A stretch of 64,000 nt of DNA from Arctopsyche grandis (taxonomy: Eukaryota > Arthropoda > Insecta > Trichoptera > Hydropsychidae), in assembly GCF_051622035.1 (NCBI RefSeq), contig NC_135367.1, forward strand, positions 10,886,501-10,950,500. The letters run 5' to 3'. The notes below the pieces were generated by a model, which searched no databases, was not told where the DNA came from, and saw nothing but the letters and a program-made list of their open reading frames with translations. The position numbers and the translations under genes were made by a program. Within the stretch, counting starts at the first letter, position 1, and each line of letters starts with the position of its first letter. Of the stretch, positions 12,001 to 44,100 are shown piece by piece.

Positions 12001-12172
12001 CCGGTAAGAAACTTTTTATATTATATATGTAAATATAGTAATAGTAATTTTGTTTAATTCATTTACAATTTTGTTTTAGGGTTCCTTCCCTCGTACAGAT
12101 TTTTCCTTCAAAGTATACATGCCTGCATCTAGAACCATAGAAGACTCTCAAATACCAAATGAAGACTTATAG
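9072..12172 (+). CDS. POLE2: DNA polymerase epsilon subunit 2 (POLE2), 11 exons
   Basis: Exons: 9072-9136, 9319-9466, 9535-9713, 9784-9932, 9999-10080, 10176-10295, 10359-10500, 10573-10808, 11567-11753, 11827-12003, 12080-12172; 525 aa (human 527). This is the B subunit that supports the leading-strand replicative polymerase in the nucleus. The N-terminal helical domain, the OB-fold stretch (LEDPTGAVALDLS) and the inactivated calcineurin-like phosphoesterase domain are all readable: VFLADVWLD-type region, FMGEFLSCPYG, FVFVPGSADP, NPCRIQYCTQEI, and the tail INPGSFPRTDFSFKVY. Two introns appear to use GC donors (9467 and 10809, both GCGAGT); GT alternatives nearby break the frame. Intron 8 carries an antisense LINE fragment. 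The ATG has A at -3 and G at +4. Identity is firm. Confidence 0.95.
9191..9294 (+). repeat. 29-bp tandem repeat in POLE2 intron 1
   Basis: About 3.6 copies of a unit beginning GATTTTATACAATTACATTA, essentially identical to each other, ending 24 bases before exon 2. Confidence 0.9.
9467..9534 (+). other. GC-AG intron 2 of POLE2
   Basis: The 68-base intron starts GCGAGT after exon end ...ATCAAG and ends TTTTAG before GAGAGT. Splicing here is phase 0 and joins two stretches that align to POLE2 proteins. Using the GT four bases later gives an immediate in-frame TAG. Confidence 0.75.
10809..11566 (+). other. GC-AG intron 8 of POLE2 with LINE insertion
   Basis: The donor is GCGAGT directly after ...CCGAG; the acceptor is TTTTGTAG at 11566. 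This junction restores the conserved LPRP..LPE segment of the subunit. The alternative GT donor at 10813-10814 shifts the frame and meets a stop. About 640 bases of the intron are an antisense RTE-like LINE remnant. Confidence 0.75.
10867..11505 (-). mobile_element. RTE-like LINE 3' fragment, antisense in POLE2 intron 8
   Basis: The minus strand reads the C-terminal part of an endonuclease/reverse transcriptase: IYIGSTLSDDEGCETEI, WEDRGITVSTKIRLF, CGVETWTLRARERQRIDTFE and MWCRRRVLK, then in another frame LVVPGSVEDSRGRGRSPTR. A frameshift separates the two parts, so it is a dead copy. Confidence 0.85.
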
Positions 12173-12516
12173 GAGTAATACAATGATACGTTTAAAAATA
12201 ATTTATTTAGTTATTTTCATAATCATAAAATTGGAAACGTGTTCTACAACTGTCGATTGAGAATGTAGACATATATGTAGTGCCTGTTAAAACGTTCCAA
12301 TTTTTTATTAGTTTTATCCAAGCTTCCATAAAATGTATGTAAAGAAGTATTGCACACGCACACATGTAAAATAAATTGTGCAAGCTTTATGCCCCCTAAA
12401 TTTATTGATACAGTTTCAATCGGATCGTATACATTTGACTTTAAAAATAAAACTAAATTATTGGTTAATGTTATTATATTTACTCTCCCATATTGATATT
12501 GTAAAAAAATATGCAT

Positions 12517-12522
12517 AATAAA
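12517..12522 (+). terminator. Possible POLE2 polyadenylation signal
   Basis: AATAAA about 345 bases after the POLE2 stop. It is the first such hexamer I noted downstream; chance occurrence is possible. Confidence 0.3.
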
Positions 12523-13262
12523 CTAATAGAAATCAGGAATATTCATTATAAATTTTGATTTATACATTTCTTCAGTCTGATTACAAAATACTATTCATAT
12601 TTACAACGATAATACAATCTCTGCCATACGTATAACAAGTTCATGCGGAAAAAGCTAAAAAATGTTTATTACAACATATCAAGATTGCCAATATAAACAG
12701 TAAAGCGATTAAAATATACACAAGCTATCCACTCGTTTCTTATATAATATGCAGGTATGTATATAAAAAAAAAGTCCAAAAACATCAACGGAAACGCTAA
12801 TCTTATGAATCCAATATCACTTAGGAGCTAAAATTTGTTACACAGGTTTCGCATTCAAATTCAATTTACATATTCGTTTGTGTACAATATATACAAATAT
12901 AATTCCGAAATACATACGTACATACATATACTTAAATATTTACAATCACAATCACGAAGTAGAAGAAATAATACTTCACACTCATCGATGCCAGTGTTTA
13001 AAGATATTTATAATGTTGCCGAACGCATAATCAAATAATTTATATAATAAAATAATCTCAGATGCTGTAAATCAACATAGCGAACTGTAGACTGTTCTGT
13101 CTTCAATAAGCAAAAACATTAAATAATTTGTGTTTAAGGTGTTGTTTATAAACCTGACCAGATAATAATTACATCTATAATAATAAAACAATATTTTATA
13201 AAATTGGCTTAAAATTATCACTCAATTGTACAAATTTGTAAGCAATTTAAGAAACTTATTAC

Positions 13263-13392
13263 CAGAGATCAGTGGCCAAAGTGCTTTTATGCACAAAAAA
13301 TGGTTTTTTGCTCTCTTGCTTTGTAATACAATAGTAATCGACAATAATGAACCATTTTTTGTGCATAAAAGCATCCTGGCCACTGATCTCTG
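13263..13392. mobile_element. Palindromic hAT-type MITE, 130 bp
   Basis: Begins CAGAGATCAGTGGCCA and ends CTGGCCACTGATCTCTG; inner arms GCTTTTATGCACAAAAAATGG are inverted. Flanking 8-mers CTTATTAC / CTTATAAA match at six positions. Confidence 0.75.
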
Positions 13393-14197
13393 CTTATAAA
13401 CAAAGATAGGAAAGATGCTTTTATATACATTCAAAAGACTTTTGATTTATTATTGTACATAAATCATCATCTAAATTTTGGTTTATTTGATTCAGTATTA
13501 TTGAGCATAAAACTGAATTAAAATATTCACTACTTACTGATATTAAATTGAAGCAAGTCAAAAGTAAATCTGTATTTATATTCTATTACAATATGACCAT
13601 CCTTTTATTAGATTTTTTTAAGTCAAAGTTTCATAAGCAATATTTACATTATATATTTATGTGCATCTTACTTCTGTTTAATTTCAGTAAATAGTACAAA
13701 TCAAGCAATGACATATATGTATCTATTATGTAATATTAATTTATATCATCATATGCATAAACATGACAAAATAAAATAAATCACAACAATGCCCAATCAA
13801 ATTTGCCAACTCTATAAATAAATTATAAAAAAATACAATATTTACATCTACGATGATAACCTTTGTCCTATCAGTCCGACGAAAGTATATCGTTTATTGA
13901 AATCAATATGATCACAAACACAACATACGGATTGTTAAATATTCTTTACGGTATACAATATATATAATATATAATACAAATATGATAAATAATAAAACAG
14001 GTTAGACATTCATTTTAAAATGATAATATTAATTACAAATAGATGGCGAACTGATAGAAGTGAAACTCATACGCTCTGCGACCATATTACTTTCTGAATA
14101 ATATAATAATATGTTCGCCAGAGGTGAATACATATATTTATACATAATCGGTAAACTTATTAAGTCTTGCATTTGAGATGACTCATGAATAGGTCGA

Positions 14198-35804
<21,607 letters not shown>

Positions 35805-36771
35805 TTCCTGCGAACACCGTCGTCGCCCTGTCGAACTGTCAACGCGCCGCGACCGTCCGCATCGCAAACGCACCCCACGACCTCTCCGCTCGGCCGCACT
35901 GGCCGCACTGATCGCACTGAGGAACGAACACCGAATTCGGTGCTGAATCGTCGAACCGCGCACTACACACCCGACGATGTTCACTCAACTATTATTCTGG
36001 AGGAACAACATCATTTGTGCACTGCAGTGCTACCACTCACTTCTTCACTTCCTCACTCCTCACTCCTCACTTCTTCCATCATTTTCTAATTCCCCGCTTG
36101 GAAGCGTCCGTCACACGTAAACTATTGACAAATTCTTGCGGGGTGTAAGCGAACCCCCCCCCCTAGTGGAGGGTAAATCATGTCAAATGTGCCTAATGAG
36201 GACTTATATAAATTATTTTAAGATTAAAATTGAAACAAACTCTTTTAATCCGCATTGCAGTGTAGGCATATAGTACAACTGAAATGATCTCATCAGGTCA
36301 CTGCGACACATATCCAGGAAAGTCATTAACGCATGGCACACGCTCGCCTCGTCAAAAGGTCGACACGTGTCTTGGAAACAAAGGAAGAACACACTGAACC
36401 CATAAAAACCACGAACTACGTCCAGGCGTATGAACCCATAAAACCACGCTCGCGAGTACCAAGAACAAAAGATGTGCACACGACACACTTCAACCCAAAA
36501 CGTTTATAAAGCAACGCAGCAACCTCCACCGGCAGAGTGAGCCTCTAGAGTTCAACTAGATCACATCTCCGAAGAAACCTCTTCGTACATACGATAACCA
36601 TTGTACCAATTGAACGCAAATAAACGATCCTCTTTCAAACTACACAACACGTGTTTCGTTAGACCGGGATACGGTCAACATACCTTCCCTGTCTTACACT
36701 GATGACCGCCGACTACTAAATTGGCGATCTTACACTGGTGACCCCCTCACCTGTCTTACAGCAGCTATTAA
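35805..36771. promoter_or_regulatory. Hydroxylase upstream region, with retroelement-like remnant
   Basis: 35805-35950 is GC- and CpG-rich and probably 5' untranslated. A CACGT core (inverse ACGTG, the HIF response element core) is at 36114-36118, about 310 bases upstream of the ATG. From about 36500 the sequence looks like a decayed LTR end: AATAAA-containing run, CCCTGTCTTACA, then two TG(A/G)TGACC primer-site-like motifs. Promoter function is inferred from position only. Confidence 0.35.
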
Positions 36772-36991
36772 GGTCTGTTCATACCTATCCAGCACGACCC
36801 GTATCCTGCAGGTGACATGCAAGTGCGGATAGTATTCTTTGGTACATTCTATATGGACGCGCATGAATGCGTAAATGTGCATGCGCGAATGAAGTATGAA
36901 TACGTCCATATATAATGTACCAAAGAATACTATCCGCACTTGCATGACACCTGCAGGATACGGGTCGTGCTGAATAGGTATGAACAGACCT
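36772..36991. mobile_element. Palindromic TTAA-flanked MITE
   Basis: About 220 bp, with TTAA at 36768-36771 and 36992-36995. Ends GGTCTGTTCATACC and GGTATGAACAGACC; arms of about 90 bases with few mismatches. A diverged relative lies in a PACS intron (62522-62994). Confidence 0.82.
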
Positions 36992-36995
36992 TTAA

Positions 36996-37417
36996 ACGTT
37001 TCTAAATCATTTTATTGAAAATGTTCCACTGCACATTCGATCGACATTCATATTGAGGCCGTCGACGCCAACAATATTACTTACAATATTTTCCATATCC
37101 ATTACCCAAACGGCCACCACAGGTGACTATATGGGAACTGGATAATATTGTTGGTGTCGATGGCCCCATTTAGTGACAGTTCGCTTATTCCAGTGGTGCC
37201 CAATCTATTTTACAGGTAAGCCAATTTATCTACTCGTTTAGTAACGAGGCTCCCGCTTCACGTTCAAAAACCAATTATTAAGCATCGCTGTGACATCACT
37301 ACTAAACAAGTTCGACATACGACATCGCATTTCAACTATACGTCAACAGAACTATTATATGTCGATGAAAAAGTATATGCTAAAATCGATATCTGCGCGC
37401 GTTTCTGGTGTTGATAC
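36996..37417. other. Spacer with decayed repeats
   Basis: Includes CAGTGGTGCCCAATCTATTT (a hAT-like terminus) near 37190 and a sequence around CTGTGACATCACTA that recurs near 41760. No gene. Confidence 0.4.
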
Positions 37418-38483
37418 TGTGGCGGCTCGCTTATACGACATGGTCGAGTTTGGTTGCCTTCCTGCGAGTGGGGACCAACCCGGCTGGGTTCGGAGAGCCG
37501 CTACTCACTCTGTCTTCAGCTGTCATATAATAAACACGTGCATTAACATGCCAGTCGTCTCATTCGTTCATCCCCCATACTGGTGACCCCCGACATCGAG
37601 CCACGCAGCCTCGATCAATTTCAACATGCCGCTCATCCCTGCCTCGCCGCGCCCCCATCGCCATCAACACAGCACGCCGCGGCCCGCGGGTGACAATAAA
37701 CGAGCAGACACGGCTACCTACCTACCTACCTACCTACCGACGTCCAGCCACAACGTCGATGACAGGTGCTTAAAAAAATGGGGGAGCGAATGAGACGACG
37801 ATCTTGACAGCTGGATGTGGAGTCATGCGCGATCCACTACACATAGAACGGTCATCCAGTACCACAAGATTCATCACACACCACCTCAACACCATCATCA
37901 TCATCAAGGCCCCGTCCGTCCCCACGAGCGTCGTCACGCCGAGACGGGCGGTAGCGCTACAACACCTCCACGAGCCACAACGACTCACAGTCCAGCTCGG
38001 AGTATCATCAACCACATCGATGCCCCTGCCGCCCCCGCCGCCCCACCAACCGACATCAGCCTCGGAAGAGCGGCGCCGCCGCAGCATCGCATCGCATCGG
38101 CGCGACCATCGGACCAGCCACCGTCCTGCTCGCGACGTCACCGCCCTCGAATCTACCGACCATTCAGGGCGGTACACCTATGTACACAGCGGATGACCCA
38201 CGTCAACAATTTTTTTTCTCCCCACGTAATAATTTTTTCTCTTTGTGTAACAATAATTTTTTTCTTTTGTAAAATTTGTTTCTTTGTAATTTTGGTATCG
38301 CTGATGCTGGGGGGGGAGTGATGTGGCGGCTCGCTTATACGACATGGTCGAGTTTGGTTGCCTTCCTGCGAGTGGGGACCAACCCGGCTGGGTTCGGAGA
38401 GCCGTTACTCACTCTGTCTTCAGCTGTCATATAATAAACACGTGCATTAACATGCCAGTCGTCTCATTCGTTCACCCCCCATA
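37418..38483 (+). mobile_element. TRIM-like LTR retrotransposon, 1,066 bp
   Basis: Two 162-bp LTRs, 37418-37579 and 38322-38483, both starting TGTGGCGGCTCGC and ending CCCCCATA, with only two differences that I can see. A primer-binding-site-like TGGTGACCCCCGACATCG begins at 37581, one base after LTR 1; a G-rich polypurine tract (38308-38318) precedes LTR 2; ATAC is duplicated at 37414-37417 and 38484-38487. The 740-bp interior has no gag or pol. Reading frames across it are low-complexity. It needs proteins from another element. Confidence 0.9.
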
Positions 38484-38498
38484 ATACCATAGGCCCAG

Positions 38499-38659
38499 TA
38501 TAGGGGATGGGACGAATGAGACGACTGGCATGTTGATGCACGTATTTTTATTATGGCAGCCGAAGATGGAGTGAGGTAGCAACTCTGAACACGGCCGAGT
38601 TGGTCCCAGCTCACAGGAAGATTACCGAACTCGACCATGTCATATAGCGAGCCGCCACA
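38499..38659 (-). mobile_element. Inverted, diverged solo LTR of the same family
   Basis: On the minus strand it runs TGTGGCGGCTCGC to CCCCTATA (161 bp), aligned along its length with the LTRs next door but with many substitutions; a trace of the following CTGG remains. It is an older insertion. Confidence 0.8.
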
Positions 38660-38929
38660 ATACATTCGAACATTTTTTACTTGTTAATAATAATAGCATT
38701 AGACTAAATTTACATTTGTACCACGACGTTCTCCTCCCCGTCCCTTCAATTGGCAGCAGTGCCAAAGGCTAGGCTGGCAGCCCCGACTCCCACTCAACGC
38801 CCGCGAGCACAGATGTGCGTTCTTCTTCTTCATCAGATTTTCAACAGACATGGTCGAGCTTAGATTAGAGTTAGACTGTCCCATCTATCTCGCCACCCGA
38901 CCTTCGAGAGACACAGACGTGTGTTTAAT

Positions 38930-39927
38930 GGTCCGTACGCACCAAACCAACGACGATTTTGGGCCAACTTTTAAAACCAGTAGCGTACAAAATATCGAAA
39001 TAAAAATTAAATAAAAAAATTGAAATCAAATATCAAAATTAAGCTAACGAGCGAGATTGAGCTAAAATTAGATCATCGTTGATGTTTTGAATTACAAAAA
39101 TGTTTTGAATTACGACGATACGCATTACAACCAAAGAAATATTATAATTACGAGCGAAAAAAACCTTGTTATTGTTTCTTATAAGTCGTCACGATACACT
39201 ACTGTGTTTCGCCGTCGATGAAATATTTAACAAAAAAAATGTCGGTGATTTGTCAAAGGGTTTTTTTTTCTTTCGTCGAAATAAAATTAATAATCACACA
39301 TTATCCGATAAATTTTACCTCTGAGATGGATTTAATTATTTGATTTATTTCGACGAGAGAAACAATTGAAGACATTATCCGATAAAATTTACCTCTGAAA
39401 TGATTTAATTAATTGATTTATTTCGACGAGAGAAACAATTGAAGACTAAAAAAATTTCGTTTGATAAACCGACAACGTGTCGGGTTGGGACCATCGCTCG
39501 GTCACCCATACTAACACATGATATATTCTCAGTAACTGCGCATTACGGGGAAGTAAAAATAATTCTTTGATTTTTTTTTCGATCTTAGTGCGTATCTACG
39601 TAAGTCAAAACAGCTTCGACAAACAAAAGTCGAGGATTACCTGTATGTGATTGTTGATGATCTAATTTTAGGTCAATCTCGAAAATTTATTTAAATTGGG
39701 CGTGTTCTGTTTTAACTTTCAATATTTTATTTTAAATTTAATATATTGATTATAATTTTATTTTGATATTTGAATTTAATTTTAATATAATAATAATATT
39801 TTTAATTTTGATATTTGATTTCAATTTTTAAATTTAATTTTTATTTCGATATTTTGTACGCTACTGGTTTTATCCTGCTGGTTAAAACGTTGGACCAAAA
39901 TCGTCGTTGGTTTGGTCCGTACGCAGC
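38930..39927. mobile_element. About 1-kb non-coding element with long terminal inverted repeats
   Basis: Arms of over 100 bases: GTCCGTACGCACCAAACCAA ... and inverse. Inside each arm is CCAGTAGCGTACAAAATATC and an AT-rich continuation. The centre has a direct repeat (ATTATCCGATAAA ... GAGAAACAATTGAAGAC, twice). No coding sequence; superfamily not assigned. Confidence 0.75.
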
Positions 39928-41103
39928 ATAACTGCATCCCGAGCACACGGCGCGGTTGAGCCTCAGTCGCAGCGGTGCCGTTCTTGAAAGCTCACCAAAA
40001 ATATCTAATCAACATTCATTCACATCTTTTGTTCGAATGTGGTCTATCGACCTGTACAATTTTTTTTTGAAAAACATTAGTTCTGTAGGAAATTATATGC
40101 AAGGCTGACGAGAAGAAGAAAAATAAATGAACAAAGGGATTATTAAGAAAATCATAGCAAGCGTATATAAAATATGTATACTATATTATGCAGTCTACAT
40201 ACATACATATATACATATATGTATCTTTTAAAAACTACTTGCAAATAGCAAATTTACATTCTTTGGGTATCCCACATCGAAATCTTTTCAATTTTAGAAA
40301 AAAAATTATAGATAAAAAAGTTATTTTAATTATGCAATAAAGTACTAATTTGTGCTAATTTTAACTATTAAAAAATATTTTGAATACTTCCTGGGTTAAT
40401 CTTCAATATTTCATAGTTGCTTAAAATGCATACATTTCAATGGGAAATCGTCATAATTCAAAACATTACTTTAGATACTCACATTCTGTATTGGATCCAG
40501 CTCAGACAATACAATTGATAATACATATAGAAATAGACGAGCTGGACGATAATTGGAGTGTTATGTTATGAATAGATTCAGCTGGTACCATTTCTATCGT
40601 ATCTAGTTCCACTTCCAGTCCCAGATGTGAATAGGCGTTGGTCTGAGTTGCATCGCTCAGTCGCGCAAGCCTCTCGCACAGTCGCGTGCTCCGAATATTC
40701 CTGCATTCCATTTTTAAGTAAGTCATTCATTCAACTATAAATAATGCGTTTACGATGGGACGAGCTTTGCTTCTAAAATCTTATCGAAGCCATTCGATTT
40801 AGCAATTTATTTGCGACCCATCAGACAGGCTCATTTACATGTATGGATTTGGCATTGAACAAATACACGCTTCGACTGTTTGTATAATTTCCATCGATAC
40901 GTGTAGCTGTTTATTCAATACGACAGCGGACGACTGGTGAAATGCTTCGTTCGGCAAACCGAAGGCGATTGCATTTTCTACAAAAATCTTCCCCTTCGCG
41001 TCGGAGTGGTGGTACGAGTGGTGAGTAAGTAAGGGTCTCGGGAGAGTTCAATTGTCTATGGTCTGATCCTGATCCTGTTAAACCCTTCGCGGTGCGAATC
41101 GAG
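39928..41103. other. Upstream region of the SLC3A2-like gene
   Basis: Presumed promoter and 5' untranslated sequence near 40900-41103; no TATA box or defined motif recognised. Earlier part is AT-rich spacer. Confidence 0.4.
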
Positions 41104-44100
41104 ATGTCCACGTTGGTGACGTCAGCAGGGGCGCAGCCCGACTTGAACGACTCCTCGGCCCCCGCCGGGACTTACAGGAGTCTCACTGAGCCGACAGCAG
41201 ATGGTATTCTGCGCGCGCAAATCGCCATTCCACCTTATTGATCACAGACATGACACACCCTACTTTCACCCTAACCTAGAAATTATTTTACATCTTACAA
41301 ATATATGAAAAATTTAATCGACTGTCAAAATTTATCATTTGACCGCCTTATATATTTTATTTAAGGTATATTCCGAGCAGACATATTAAAGTATGCCTTT
41401 TTTTGTAATACAATTTTTTTTCGACCAACACAATCGATTGTTCCTAAACACTTGCAGAGGGTGTATTATATGAAAGAAATATTGCAATCATCATTGAAAA
41501 TTTTTGGGCTTTTTCATATAACGTATTATTTTACAAGCTTTTAAAATAATAATTATTATATAAAAATATACAAAGAATATTTAAAATATTATTGATTAGT
41601 ACATACTATGTGGTTTGAAATATTTGTTTGGAGCCTGAATCATTTCTGTAGTTAATCATAATAAAAACTGGATGTTTGGTAAAAAAATTTCAAAAGACTT
41701 CATTAAAAAAAAATAGGGTACTTGTTTAGTAGTTATTTTAAACCAATTATTATGCTTCGCTGTGACATCACTATTAAACAAGTAGCAAAAATTGTTATAA
41801 AACTAAACTCGTAATTTTTATGATTACTTAAAACTTTATGCATTTTTATGATTTATTATGTATATTTTGGGTGACCGTGAAAAAGTCGAAAATGTTTGTT
41901 TACCATGCATACATATGAAAAACGACGGTCTCCGTGACGAGCCAGAATGTTAAATTACAGAAAACGCAAATATCGGAAGGCAAAGATCGAAAATCGAAAG
42001 ATCTTAACCCTTTGACTGCTACAACAACGATAAATCGTTGTTTTGAAATCGGCGAAGATTGCTACGACGATCGTTGTTGATCGTTGTTGTCGTCATTAAT
42101 TGTCGTATTTCAATACTTTCTTTGCCAGCGCATCAGTGGCACGAAACATTTTTTTTATATACGTATTTATATTTATTTTTCAATTAAGCTTTATAAATAT
42201 TTATCAATTTTTTAAAAGCTCTTCAATTTCGGGTTCATCATCAAAGTAAATTTCGGGTTCGTTGTCAAAGTCATATAAGGAGTTATTACTTGGGAATTGA
42301 TTATTGTCGATAAATTCATTTTCAGAATCAGTAGAGCTGCTGATTTGTCGAGTTCCTCGGCGAGGAGCTATTATTTCGCTTTCGTCACTTTCACTGTCCG
42401 ATATCATTTTGCAGAGTTAAAATAAATGGCAAAAAACAATAGAAATCCGCTTTCAATTATATAGGTCACGAATTCGTGCAATCAATCAAATGCAACTGAA
42501 ATGCATACAAAATGTTTATGATACATGTTGAAAAATTATTTGATTATTAGAAACTTCGCATCCTTGTGTGTCTCGCTCACACATACACAATTAAAACCAA
42601 GAAAGAAAGAGAGAAAGACCGCTACCTGTTTCAAATGTATCGCATGTTTTAACAACGACAAATACATCGATGTCTAAAAATAGATTATTGAAAAAAATAA
42701 TGCGTCCGAAACAATCGTCAAAACTTATTTAGTGTATATATGTAGGTATCTCTTTCGCACGCACGCATGTAAAAGCAAGACAGAAAGAGAGAGCGCGAGT
42801 CCACAACTGCTTCTTAAAAATGTATATAAAGTATTAAAAAAATTACGCGAGTTCGGCGAAGCAAGTATGTAAAAAAATATATTATATTTAATATTTAATT
42901 TTTTATAAAGTAATTACAAATGTTAGCATTTTTCGCTTGGACATTGAAATACCTCGTAGCAGCCAAAGGGTTAAGTTGAAAGATCAAAAAAAAGGGTGCA
43001 TGGTAAACGGTACATACTCAGTTAATTTGCGCGAGCAGGATACAACAGGAAGAAGAGGAACAGGATTTTCTTCCCGTATCCTGCGCGCGCACATTAAACA
43101 AGGCTGTATGACAAAAAGAGATAATTTCACCGCATGCCACTCATATATATTATATATACACAGTACCGTTTACCATGCACCTTTTTTTGATCTTTCGATC
43201 TTTGCCTTCCGATATTTGCTTTTTCGACCTTTTCACTTTCGGTTCCGTTAGGTAGACCCGTATATTTTATAGCTTTTTTCTCACATTTAATGAATTGAGT
43301 GAAAAACCTTTTTTTTTTTTCATTTATGCCATAATAGGGCACTATTGTTAAACAAGTACATACATATCACATTCTCTTTTATAAATTTAAATAATGTTGT
43401 ATGATTAAATTCCTCATTGAAAACAAAAAAACACTTTCTGTTCAATTCTAATCAAGTATTACATCACCCTGCAATGTGACAGTCAACTATTTCTGTATGG
43501 TTTCAAGTTTCAATAACCATTCAGCGATTATTTTTATTTTCAACTACTTATGCTCTTATATACATATTATATATTTGTGTTGAAACTAAATTTAAACCTC
43601 CCATTTATAAAAACAGTACATATGAAATTTATATAAAGTATCCTCTATAGAAAGTTTTTGTGACTACGAAAACCATTTGTAACTACATTTGATTGTCATT
43701 AATTGAACCTATTATTGGGTTGTTGTGGGCGACATTGTGCCGCTAATTCATTCAATTGTGACCGTTCGTTGCCGCACAATACTAAAATCCGTGCTCTTTA
43801 TATATACGTTGCAGAACTAAAAAAGCAAGTGAATTCCAACATGGTCAAAGAAAACGGCGACAATTGCCCAGATGGGGCTGACGAGAAGATGCTCAGCGAT
43901 GAGGAGAAGAAGATCGCCGTCAAAGCGGACATCGGCGATGTTAAATTCGTCAACGATCAACAAAACGGCGATACCAAAGTGGATATATTGGAAATTAAAC
44001 AAGTACGAAAATTGACGATACCTGCATAATAAAATAAAATTGCCTATTTTTCAGTTTTATATATTGCTTATTATATTTTTATAACAAATCAGGCATTCTA

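Larger units (their letters stand above)
12173..14197. other. POLE2-hydroxylase convergent spacer
   Basis: AT-rich sequence that must include both 3' untranslated regions. It contains one palindromic hAT MITE (13263-13392). I see no further gene. Confidence 0.6.
41869..43259. mobile_element. Foldback MITE, rearranged and interrupted by a piggyBac element
   Basis: Begins GGGTGACCG and ends TTAGGTAGACCC, with GTATATTTT duplicated exactly at 41860-41868 and 43260-43268. Near its left side a second terminus (GGTCTCCGTGACGAGCC at 41927) follows 58 bases of the alternative terminus, as if two ends were joined. A 963-bp TTAA element sits inside it. Lies in intron 1 of the SLC3A2-like gene. Confidence 0.82.

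Noticed and set aside
35805..35984. Upstream in-frame ATG at 35984 as the hydroxylase start
   Set aside because: The added 60 residues are Arg/Ser-rich and untranslated-like; the ATG at 35804 has a good context. An N-terminal extension is possible but not supported.
37815..38321. 168-codon frame as a gene
   Set aside because: It lies between the two LTRs of the TRIM-like element, is His/Pro/Ser-rich low complexity, and shows no gag or protease motif.
37815..41103. An additional gene between the hydroxylase and the SLC3A2-like gene
   Set aside because: All longer frames fall in retroelements or inverted repeats; none gives a recognisable protein or spliceable exon set.
42204..42407. A host gene for a small acidic protein
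   Set aside because: It lies inside a TTAA-bounded piggyBac element and looks like the start of a transposase.
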